From positions 1 to 22,424 of the forward strand of contig CAIVGD010000362.1 in assembly GCA_903905395.1 (NCBI GenBank): a stretch of DNA of 22,424 nt, written 5' to 3'. Below the pieces are notes generated by a model. That model ran no database searches. It was given only the letters and a program-made list of their open reading frames with translations, and had not been told where the DNA came from. Numbering within the stretch: position 1 is the stretch's first letter; the number at the start of each line of letters is the position of its first letter. A program made the translations under genes and the position numbers. Of the stretch, positions 7,948 to 14,239 are shown piece by piece. Source of the stretch: an uncultured Verrucomicrobiota bacterium (GTDB taxonomy: Bacteria > Verrucomicrobiota > Verrucomicrobiia > Methylacidiphilales > Verrucolacustridaceae).

Positions 7948-8535
7948 CTACGTCGCAACAGGCGCTTTGCCCGTCAGGTGGGAGACGGGCCCAATCGAAG
8001 CCCAGTCCACCGGCACAAACTGTTTGAGCCTGGTTCGGTGGCTGACAAAGGCCACCTTGCCGTTTTTCACGCCGTATTCGTGAACGAGTCGGGTGGCTTT
8101 CACGTCGTAGCAGCAGTATTCCGCCACCTGTTTTTGTTTTCCATCCCGCCACCACTGGATGGCCTGCGTCCCGGACGCGGTTTTTTTCACCCCGCAAGTG
8201 GCGTCGGCCACGGCATCTAGCCCGACGCGGTGACCAATCTTTTCCTCGAGGCTGACCATTAGATCCAAAGTGGGGACACTGGAAAAATCAAAGACCGAGT
8301 AGGCGGAGAGAACGGTGTAGTCGAAGCGGAGAACGTTGAACCCGACCACAAGGTCCGCCCGCCGAATGTCGGCGACCAATCGATCCACGTCTTTTTCCAA
8401 ATAAATGGAATACTCGGCCCGCTGGGCGTGATAGAGGACGGCCACGGCGAGCCCCATCTTGTCGATATGCCCCCACCCGCCGACTTCGCTTGCGATCTTC
8501 TTGGTCTCCAAATCGAAGTAAACGAGGTTGGCCAT
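7948..8535 (-). CDS. Predicted DEDDy 3'-5' exonuclease-like protein (RNase H fold)
   Basis: The 195-residue protein carries the pattern of DnaQ-like exonucleases: YFDLET with Asp8 and Glu10 (ExoI), GFNVLRFDYTVL with Asn67 and Asp72 (ExoII) and the YxxxD pair Tyr140/Asp144 in EYCCYDV (ExoIII). These acidic residues bind the two metal ions for nucleotide cleavage. It resembles the YprB-type or helicase-associated RNase H-like family rather than a polymerase proofreading subunit. No helicase domain is attached, so substrate is unknown; DNA or RNA end trimming is inferred. It is convergent with the SRPBCC gene with no room for a terminator, and divergent from the PfkB gene. Confidence 0.75.
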   Translation of the reverse strand: MANLVYFDLETKKIASEVGGWGHIDKMGLAVAVLYHAQRAEYSIYLEKDVDRLVADIRRADLVVGFNVLRFDYTVLSAYSVFDFSSVPTLDLMVSLEEKIGHRVGLDAVADATCGVKKTASGTQAIQWWRDGKQKQVAEYCCYDVKATRLVHEYGVKNGKVAFVSHRTRLKQFVPVDWASIGPVSHLTGKAPVAT

Positions 8536-8598
8536 GTCGCCATTGGAAATCGCATACTGAGAAAAAAAGGCAACCGCTTTCCGCGGCGCGGGTTTGAC

Positions 8599-8627
8599 TT
8601 GTTATTTTTGCTCCCACGGTTTATAAC
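8599..8627 (+). promoter_or_regulatory. Possible promoter of the PfkB kinase gene
   Basis: TTGTTA (8599-8604) and TATAAC (8622-8627) are separated by 17 bases, a sigma-70-like arrangement. Transcription would begin around 8634, one or two bases before the ATG at 8636, implying a leaderless or nearly leaderless mRNA. A better -35 match (TTGACT, 8594-8599) exists but is 22 bases from the same -10. No Shine-Dalgarno is seen ahead of the gene, consistent with the leaderless reading. Confidence 0.35.
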
Positions 8628-8635
8628 GACAGGTT

Positions 8636-9748
8636 ATGACTGACTCCAGACTGGCACGACAAACGGCGGAAAGACTGATCGGTTCACGCGCACAACTCCT
8701 TAAATTCAGCTGTCTACTGGGTTTTGACGGCTTTCTCGACTCCATTCTTCAGGTGGTGGACCAGCGTCAGACGGCCACCAAATATCTGCCCTTCACCTCC
8801 CTCAAGCCCTTCGCCAAAAAAATTGGAGAGGCATCCGGCAAGAGCGCCAATTTCGAAGTGGTTCCGACGATGGAGAAGATTGGGGGCAACGGCCCGTTGA
8901 TGGCTTTCGCGATGTCCACATTGGGAGCCCCGGTGGAATACATGGGCATGTGCGGATTTCCTAAACTCCATCCGGTTTTTACCGAGTTTGCCAAGCGGGC
9001 CAAGGTTCACTCATTTGCCGAGCCCAGCTTGACCTCCGCCTTGGAATTCAACGATGGGAAGATCTTGCTTGGACAATTGGCCTCCGTGCAGGACGCGAAC
9101 TGGGAAACCATTCAGGCGCGCCTCGGGGATAAGCTGGTGCAGAAGCTCTGGTCCTCGGCCTCCTTCGTCGGGATGGTTAATTGGACGATGTTGCCTCACA
9201 TGTCGGCAATCTGGAAAAAACTCCTCACCGAGTACAAGTCGGTGAAGCCGGATAAGCGGAAGCAGTTGTTTTTTGATTTAGCCGACCCGGCCAAACGGAT
9301 CGAGGCCGACCTCCTGGCCGCACTTAAAATCATCGGGGAGTTCCAAGCGGAAAACGATGTGACTCTAGGCCTGAACGAGAGCGAGGCCTTGCATGTGGCG
9401 AAGGTTCTCCGCCTCCGCGGCGGGACTAAGTCTCCGAAAGCCTGTGCCTCTCTCGCCGGCGCGATCCGGGAAAAAATGGGGATCCAAGTCGTGGTCGTTC
9501 ATCCCATCCAGTATGCCTGTGCCGCCGACGCGGAAGGGGAGGTGTCCGTAACCGGACCCTACACCTCGAAGCCGAAAATCAGCACGGGAGCGGGGGATCA
9601 CTTCAACGCCGGCTTTTCGATTGCCCGGTTGCTGGGACTGGGTCTGCCCCATTCTCTGCAGTTGGCCGTCGCCGCTTCGGGCTTCTATGTCCGTCACGGC
9701 AACAGCCCGAACCGCGAACAGCTCGTCCGCTTCCTGCAGACGTTGTAA
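8636..9748 (+). CDS. PfkB-family carbohydrate/nucleoside kinase
   Basis: The 370-residue product is a ribokinase-fold sugar kinase. The first signature lies at KIGGNGPLMAFAMSTLG (81-97). The second, STGAGDHFNAGFSIARLLG (316-334), includes the anion hole and the catalytic Asp321. GLNESE (245-250) corresponds to the N-x-x-E phosphate/magnesium motif. The protein is longer than typical ribokinase (about 310), with extra sequence at residues 100-240, and the substrate cannot be told from sequence; fructose, ribose or a nucleoside are possible. It stands alone, divergent from the exonuclease-like gene and tail to tail with the photolyase gene, five bases between stops. Confidence 0.85.
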   Translation: MTDSRLARQTAERLIGSRAQLLKFSCLLGFDGFLDSILQVVDQRQTATKYLPFTSLKPFAKKIGEASGKSANFEVVPTMEKIGGNGPLMAFAMSTLGAPVEYMGMCGFPKLHPVFTEFAKRAKVHSFAEPSLTSALEFNDGKILLGQLASVQDANWETIQARLGDKLVQKLWSSASFVGMVNWTMLPHMSAIWKKLLTEYKSVKPDKRKQLFFDLADPAKRIEADLLAALKIIGEFQAENDVTLGLNESEALHVAKVLRLRGGTKSPKACASLAGAIREKMGIQVVVVHPIQYACAADAEGEVSVTGPYTSKPKISTGAGDHFNAGFSIARLLGLGLPHSLQLAVAASGFYVRHGNSPNREQLVRFLQTL

Positions 9749-9753
9749 TCCGA

Positions 9754-11103
9754 CTAGCTTCGCGCTTTTTTGTACATCTCCAACGCGCGGACGCGTTGTC
9801 GGGCATGATCCACAATGGGAGCGGGGTATTTCAGGGATTCCGCCTCCGGCACGTACTGGGCGATAAATTTCCCCTCCGGATCGAACCTTTCGGCCTGACT
9901 GGAGGGATTGAATATCCGAAAGTAGGGCTGGGCGTCGGTCCCGGTGCCCGCCGCCCACTGCCAACCGCCGTTGTTGGCCGCGAGATCCCCGTCAAAAAGT
10001 TGTTTCATGAAGTAGCGCTCGCCCCACTGCCAGGAGATAAGGAGGTCTTTGGTCAGGAATGAGGCGACAATCATGCGGAGGCGGTTGTGCATCCAACCGG
10101 TCTGGTTGAGTTGGCGCATGGCGGCATCCACGATTGGATAACCGGTCCGCCCATCGCACCAGGCCTGAAATAGATCCTTATTATTTTCCCATTCGATGGC
10201 GTCGTACCCGCGCCGGAAAGAGCCCGTCGCCACATGGGGAAACTCCCAGAGGATCTGCTTGTAAAAGTCGCGCCAGATCAGTTCGGAGATGAAGACATTG
10301 ACCTGTTTTTTACAGGAGGGGTCCTCCGCGCGAATCCGTCGGGCGGTGGCAAGGACCGTGCGCACGGAAATGGATCCGAACCGCAGGTGAGGGGAAAGGT
10401 GGGAGGTGGTGTCGGCGCGGGGAAAATTACGGGTCGATTCGTAGCGGCGAAGGTTTTTTTCGGCGAAAGAGCGGAGAAGACCCTGCGCGGCCTCCTCCCC
10501 TCCGGGAGGCGGAGTGAGATCGCAAGGTTCCAGCCCAAGATCCCGCAAAGAGGGCAGGGGGATGCCTCTGGCTGTGGCCACTCCCACGAGATTTTTGGGT
10601 CGCGGCAAAGGATCGTGCGGGGGTTTGGCCAGCCATGTCCGCGAGTAAGGAGTAAAGACCGTGTAGGGTCCGCCGGCCACTTTCTCGATGGATCCGGGAG
10701 GATGAATCATCAAATCGTCGCACGCCTCAACATCGATTCCCTCTTCGCGCGCCATGGCCACAACCTTTTCATCGCGTTGCCGGGCATAAGGTTCCACGTC
10801 TTTGTTAAAAAAAATCCGCCGTGCTCCGGTTTCTTTGGCGAGGGCCCGCAACTCCGTTTCCGGTGGGCCTTTTCGGATGATCAATTTGGCTCCCAGGTTC
10901 TCCAGATTGTCCGCGAGGCTCCCCAGGCAGGAAAGAAGGAAGGCCGTCCGGCGAACGCCGGTGTCCCGGGCCTGCAAAATTGCGGGATCGAAAACAAAAA
11001 CCGGGATGATCGGGGCTCCGAGGCCGGCCGCGCGGTACAACGCGACGTGATCAGAAACCCTCACCTCCCGCCGCAACCAAACGAGGATGGGAGTCCGCGC
11101 CAT
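9754..11103 (-). CDS. phrB: Deoxyribodipyrimidine photo-lyase (class I cryptochrome/photolyase)
   Basis: A 449-residue flavoprotein that uses blue light to split cyclobutane pyrimidine dimers in DNA. The N-terminal antenna domain starts ILVWLRREVRVSDHVAL, close to the family WFRRDLRLxDNxAL. The FAD-binding domain carries LSPHLRFGSIS, ELIWRDFYKQI, the AMRQLNQTGWMHNRLRMI helix and the final WQWAAGTGTDAQPYFRIFNP segment, with the tryptophans of the electron-transfer chain present. The motif GTGTDAQPYFRIFNP favours a true class I CPD photolyase over a signalling cryptochrome. The frame opens 13 codons earlier (11142), but those residues are basic and low-complexity, so ATG 11103 is chosen. It diverges from dnaA, sharing a 207-base leader region. 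Confidence 0.95.
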   Translation of the reverse strand: MARTPILVWLRREVRVSDHVALYRAAGLGAPIIPVFVFDPAILQARDTGVRRTAFLLSCLGSLADNLENLGAKLIIRKGPPETELRALAKETGARRIFFNKDVEPYARQRDEKVVAMAREEGIDVEACDDLMIHPPGSIEKVAGGPYTVFTPYSRTWLAKPPHDPLPRPKNLVGVATARGIPLPSLRDLGLEPCDLTPPPGGEEAAQGLLRSFAEKNLRRYESTRNFPRADTTSHLSPHLRFGSISVRTVLATARRIRAEDPSCKKQVNVFISELIWRDFYKQILWEFPHVATGSFRRGYDAIEWENNKDLFQAWCDGRTGYPIVDAAMRQLNQTGWMHNRLRMIVASFLTKDLLISWQWGERYFMKQLFDGDLAANNGGWQWAAGTGTDAQPYFRIFNPSSQAERFDPEGKFIAQYVPEAESLKYPAPIVDHARQRVRALEMYKKARS

Positions 11104-11116
11104 GTTTTTTTTTAGC

Positions 11117-11134
11117 GCGGCGCGCGCGCGCCGC
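11117..11134. repeat. 18-bp perfect GC-only palindrome between photolyase and dnaA
   Basis: The stretch gcggcgcgcgcgcgccgc is its own reverse complement, mostly alternating CG, and is flanked by a nine-base T-run (11105-11113) that abuts the photolyase start codon. Alternating CG of this length can adopt left-handed or cruciform DNA under negative supercoiling. On the photolyase transcript it would fall in the 5' leader just before the start codon. Confidence 0.6.
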
Positions 11135-11196
11135 ACGCGCAAAGCGAAAACTAATATTTTTCTCCTCGAAGAAATGAATTTTTATGTCGCGCCACA

Positions 11197-11224
11197 TTGT
11201 CAAGCGAAGTCCTTCAATTAAATT
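11197..11224 (+). promoter_or_regulatory. Possible dnaA promoter
   Basis: TTGTCA (11197-11202) and TAAATT (11219-11224) are separated by 16 bases in an AT-rich leader about 90 bases ahead of the dnaA start. The reverse complement of ttgtcaa gives TTGACA on the minus strand, so the same bases might also serve a photolyase promoter. The -10 is only a 4-of-6 match. Confidence 0.3.
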
Positions 11225-11310
11225 TTCAAGAAAAAGAAAAATTCCTCTTGCTCCTTTTTTTGTTGGCGCGAATGATTCATCCCCCAAACCAAAAAGGAAA
11301 TTTAAAACGA

Positions 11311-12666
11311 ATGAACAATCCACCCGAAATCTGGGTCAAAGTCTGCCGCGAACTCGAAAAAGTAATCACCCCCGACGCCCTCCACCGCTGGTTCTCCTCT
11401 ATCGTCCCCCTCAGTTATGAAGCCGGCCGCCTCGTCCTAGGGGTGGAAAACGCCATTTACCAGTACTGGATCGAAGAAAATTACCTCAACCAGCTTCGCG
11501 AATGTGCCACATTGGCCATCGGGCGGGAGGTGAAGATCAGTTTTGACGTCGTCGGTTCCAAAGATCGGCCGGCTCCCACGGCAGAAGATCATCTCCTGCA
11601 AGCAGAAGGCAAAGAAAAATCCAAGCCCCTCTCCGGAGAATTGGTCAGCCGCTACACGTTTGAATCCTTTGTGGCAGGCGTCAACAGCCAGTTTGCCCAC
11701 GCAGCCGCCACGGCGGTAGCCGATGCCCCCGCCCGCACCTACAACCCCCTCTTCATCCATGGTTCCGTCGGTTTGGGCAAAACCCACCTCCTCCACGCCA
11801 TCGGCCACCGAGTCATGCAGAAAAAGAAGGGCTCAAAAGTTGTTTATGTGACGTCGGAACAGTTCACCAATGAGTTTATCTCGGCCATCCAGCACGGAGA
11901 GCTGGTCAAGTTTCGCCGCCGCTTTCGGCAGGCCGACTGCCTCCTCATCGATGACGTTCAGTTCTTCTCCGGCAAAGACCGCTCCCAAGAGGAGTTTTTC
12001 CACACCTTCAACACCCTCTTTGACGGAAACCGCCAAATCGTGCTGACCAGCGACAGCCCGCCCGGAGATGTCGCCAATCTTCAAAAACGCCTCGTCTCCC
12101 GCTTTGAGTGGGGGTTGAGCGCGGAGCTCCAGTCGCCCGACATCGAAACCCGCTTGGCGATTCTGCGCAAAAAAACCGCCACCATGCAGGTCCGCTTGGG
12201 CGAGTCGGTCCTCCATTTCATCGCCGAGCGCGTGAAGACCAACGTGCGCCGCCTGGAAGGCGCCCTCAACCGCGTAGCCGCTTGGGCCGCACTGCACGAC
12301 CGCCACATCACCCCCACGCAGGTCGAGGAACTCCTCAAGGACTTCATCCAACAGGAAACAAAGCCCATCGTAACCATCGAGCTGATCCAGCGCCGCGTGG
12401 CCGAAGGGTATGACCTGCGAATCGCCGATATGACCAGCAAGCGTCGCCCGGCCCACATCGCCCTCCCCAGGATGGTTGCGATGTACCTCAGCCGGAAAAT
12501 GACAGGCAAGAGCCTGCAGGAAATCGGCGAATCGTTTGGTGGCCGCGACCACGGCACCGTCCTGCACGCCTGCAAGACGATCACCTCGAAAATGCAGGGC
12601 GACGACCGTCTTCATCAAATGGTCGGCCTCCTGACCCACAAGCTCGAAGAACCCGCCGATCGCTGA
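11311..12666 (+). CDS. dnaA: Chromosomal replication initiator protein DnaA
   Basis: The 451-residue AAA+ ATPase binds DnaA boxes at the origin and opens the duplex. Domain I (WVKVCRELEKVITPDALHRWFS, about 8-29) is followed by a short linker. Domain III has Walker A GSVGLGKT (151-158), Walker B LLIDD (211-215), an arginine-finger region (KRLVSRFEWGL, 259-269) and sensor II (VRRLEGALNR, 312-321). Domain IV ends with the DNA-binding helix-turn-helix signature, GRDHGTVLHACK (411-422), near-identical to E. coli GRDHTTVLHAC. An upstream extension to 11197 is possible, but the ATG at 11311 matches the normal N-terminus and is preceded by an aaggaaa about ten bases upstream. The coding strand is unusually C-rich (see findings). 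Confidence 0.98.
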   Translation: MNNPPEIWVKVCRELEKVITPDALHRWFSSIVPLSYEAGRLVLGVENAIYQYWIEENYLNQLRECATLAIGREVKISFDVVGSKDRPAPTAEDHLLQAEGKEKSKPLSGELVSRYTFESFVAGVNSQFAHAAATAVADAPARTYNPLFIHGSVGLGKTHLLHAIGHRVMQKKKGSKVVYVTSEQFTNEFISAIQHGELVKFRRRFRQADCLLIDDVQFFSGKDRSQEEFFHTFNTLFDGNRQIVLTSDSPPGDVANLQKRLVSRFEWGLSAELQSPDIETRLAILRKKTATMQVRLGESVLHFIAERVKTNVRRLEGALNRVAAWAALHDRHITPTQVEELLKDFIQQETKPIVTIELIQRRVAEGYDLRIADMTSKRRPAHIALPRMVAMYLSRKMTGKSLQEIGESFGGRDHGTVLHACKTITSKMQGDDRLHQMVGLLTHKLEEPADR

Positions 12667-12674
12667 ACTCGGCT

Positions 12675-12741
12675 CCGCGCAGTTTGTCCTTCGCACGCTC
12701 CACCCCACGGTGGACAGGGGATCAACTGCGCGGAATTTTTT
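12675..12741 (+). terminator. Long hairpin with T-run downstream of dnaA
   Basis: Ten-base arms ccgcgcagtt (12675-12684) and aactgcgcgg (12724-12733) pair perfectly, closely followed by six T (12736-12741). Inside, tgtcc (12685-12689) can pair with ggaca (12712-12716), or tccacc (12699-12704) with ggtgga (12709-12714) around a four-base loop. The outer stem plus T-run fits an intrinsic terminator for dnaA, but the enclosed 39 bases are much longer than usual, so a regulatory or origin-border structure is an alternative. Confidence 0.5.
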
Positions 12742-12841
12742 CCCAGCCTTCCGACCCTCATCCCGCCCATGTTTTGTCCTTCGCTGGTTTTTCCAGATGT
12801 TTTTTCTCGCAGGCTGCTCGTCATTTGCCCCGAGTTATTCC

Positions 12842-12850
12842 TGTGGAAAT
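12842..12850 (-). promoter_or_regulatory. DnaA-box-like site 1
   Basis: TGTGGAAAT, reverse complement ATTTCCACA, matches TTWTNCACA except at the first base. It sits inside a small gtgga/tccac inverted repeat. Confidence 0.45.
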
Positions 12851-12901
12851 CTCCACTTCATCCCATCTTGCTCACCGCTACAGAGAGCGATTCCGTTCGG
12901 C

Positions 12902-12910
12902 TGTGAATAG
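12902..12910 (-). promoter_or_regulatory. DnaA-box-like site 2
   Basis: TGTGAATAG, reverse complement CTATTCACA, matches TTWTNCACA except at the first base. It starts 60 bases after site 1 in the same orientation. Confidence 0.45.
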
Positions 12911-12933
12911 GCAATGAATTCGATCCGAATCGC

Positions 12934-12942
12934 TGTGAAAAT
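12934..12942 (-). promoter_or_regulatory. DnaA-box-like site 3
   Basis: TGTGAAAAT, reverse complement ATTTTCACA, matches TTWTNCACA except at the first base. It overlaps the near-palindrome gtgaaa-a-tttcac (12935-12947) and lies 32 bases after site 2. Confidence 0.45.
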
Positions 12943-12980
12943 TTCACCCCCAAGACAACAAGACGCCCGTTCGGCCCGAT

Positions 12981-12989
12981 TTATCCACC
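12981..12989 (+). promoter_or_regulatory. DnaA-box-like site 4
   Basis: TTATCCACC matches the strong box TTATCCACA except at the last base. Confidence 0.5.
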
Positions 12990-13044
12990 GCTTATTTTTC
13001 GTGCAAGCGTTTTGCGGTGCGCGGGTTAAGCAGAATCTCGTAGC

Positions 13045-13053
13045 TTATCCACT
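13045..13053 (+). promoter_or_regulatory. DnaA-box-like site 5
   Basis: TTATCCACT matches TTATCCACA except at the last base. It lies 64 bases after site 4 in the same orientation and borders the AT-rich stretch before dnaN. Confidence 0.5.
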
Positions 13054-13119
13054 CGCTTATGATTATGGTTGTCTTGAATCTATATCTACCTATCCCAATC
13101 TTCTGACATCCATCCGCCC

Positions 13120-14229
13120 ATGAAACTCATCCTCCAAAAGCAAAAATTCCTCGGAGCGTTAGCGGCCGTGCAAAACGTAATCGGCACGCGCACCCCCATC
13201 GGGATCCTCAACAACATCCTCCTCCGCGCCGATAAAAACGAACTCTCCATTTCTGCCACCGATCTGGACATTGGCATCCGCACCTCCTGTGAAGCAGGGG
13301 TGGAGAAGCCCGGCGCCGTTACCCTGCCTGCCCGCCGCCTCTTTAGCATCATCCGGGAACTCCCATCCGAGGAGCTCACCCTAGAGGTCGATGCCAAACT
13401 GGGTGCCGTCATGCGCTGTGGGTCCGCTTTTTTCCGGATCATGGGAATGCCAGCCGAAGAATTTCCCGCCATTCCGGAATTTCCGACGAAGGACGGGGAA
13501 AAGAATCCGATCTACAAAATCGAGCAAAAAGGGCTGAAGGAGCTCATGAAACGCGTTTCCTACGCGATGTCCGCCGACGAAAAGCGTTATGTGCTCAACG
13601 GCCTGCTGATCTGTCTGAAGGATGGCAAATTGACCATCGTGGCTACCGACGGGCGCCGTCTGGCTCTGGCTGATCAAGAGCTCGATTTCCCCAAGTCGGG
13701 GGAACGGGAGTTCATTCTGCCGGCCAAGGCCGTGATGGAGCTCCAACGCCTTCTGGGGGACAAAGAGGAGGTCTCCTTTGCCGTTCTTGAAAATCAGATC
13801 CTTTTTTCGTTCGGGTGCACTCTGATCGCCGCCAAAATGGTTGAGGGCAACTATCCGAACTACCGGCAGGTCATCCCGGCCGAAGCCAAGGAACGCGTCA
13901 CGCTCGAGCGGGAACTTTTCCTCAACTCGGTTAGGCGGGTCGCGCTCCTCTCAAGCGAGAAGTCCAACTCGGTGAAGCTGACCTTTGGCAAACACAATCT
14001 GGAGATCGCCGCGAATACGCCCGATGTCGGCGAAGCGCACGAATCAATCCCCGTCCAATACAAGGGCAAGGAATTCACGATGGCCTTCAACCCCGAATTT
14101 CTGGCCGACCCCCTCAAGAACATCGACAGCGACACGGTTCATTTCGACTTTATCGACGAGCTCAGCCCCGGGGTGATCCGCTATAACAAACCGTTTCTTT
14201 ACGTGATCATGCCCATGCGGACGGCCTGA
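13120..14229 (+). CDS. dnaN: DNA polymerase III sliding clamp (beta subunit)
   Basis: The 369-residue product is the ring-shaped processivity clamp that holds replicative polymerase on DNA; two copies form the ring. Length is as in other bacteria (about 366). The N-terminus MKLILQKQKFLGALAAVQNVIG followed by TPIGILNNILL and the ATDLDIGI segment are family landmarks, the middle domain has SYAMSADEKRYVLNGLL, and the C-terminus ends YVIMPMR, the usual hydrophobic-pocket tail. It starts immediately after the candidate origin and is followed by recF after ten bases, so the two are probably one transcript. No clear Shine-Dalgarno precedes ATG 13120 (upstream bases are C-rich). Confidence 0.97.
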   Translation: MKLILQKQKFLGALAAVQNVIGTRTPIGILNNILLRADKNELSISATDLDIGIRTSCEAGVEKPGAVTLPARRLFSIIRELPSEELTLEVDAKLGAVMRCGSAFFRIMGMPAEEFPAIPEFPTKDGEKNPIYKIEQKGLKELMKRVSYAMSADEKRYVLNGLLICLKDGKLTIVATDGRRLALADQELDFPKSGEREFILPAKAVMELQRLLGDKEEVSFAVLENQILFSFGCTLIAAKMVEGNYPNYRQVIPAEAKERVTLERELFLNSVRRVALLSSEKSNSVKLTFGKHNLEIAANTPDVGEAHESIPVQYKGKEFTMAFNPEFLADPLKNIDSDTVHFDFIDELSPGVIRYNKPFLYVIMPMRTA

Positions 14230-14239
14230 GCCGCGCGGC

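Larger units (their letters stand above)
12742..13119. other. Candidate chromosomal replication origin (oriC) between dnaA and dnaN
   Basis: With the hairpin above, this completes a 453-base gene-free interval (12667-13119). It contains five sites matching eight of nine positions of the DnaA-box consensus TTWTNCACA: three on the minus strand (12842, 12902, 12934) and two on the plus strand (12981, 13045), listed separately. By a simple equal-base estimate fewer than one would be expected here by chance. A comparatively AT-rich stretch (about 13041-13100, with cttatgattatgg and aatctatatcta) next to the last box is a plausible unwinding element. The short ORFs that cross the region have no recognisable product. 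The dnaN promoter must also lie here. Origins in the dnaA-dnaN gap are well known in other bacteria; the assignment remains a prediction. Confidence 0.65.

Noticed and set aside
11104..11310. The dnaA leader as an alternative origin
   Set aside because: It is AT-rich in part but I found no DnaA-box-like site in it, while the dnaA-dnaN gap has five.
11833..12708. A 291-codon minus-strand open frame across dnaA
   Set aside because: It is antisense to the highly conserved ATPase and DNA-binding domains of dnaA and has no family resemblance.
12684..13123. Short plus-strand open frames in the dnaA-dnaN gap (69 to 77 codons)
   Set aside because: They have no good ribosome binding site or protein-like composition, and they run through the DnaA-box-like sites; the interval is better read as an origin.
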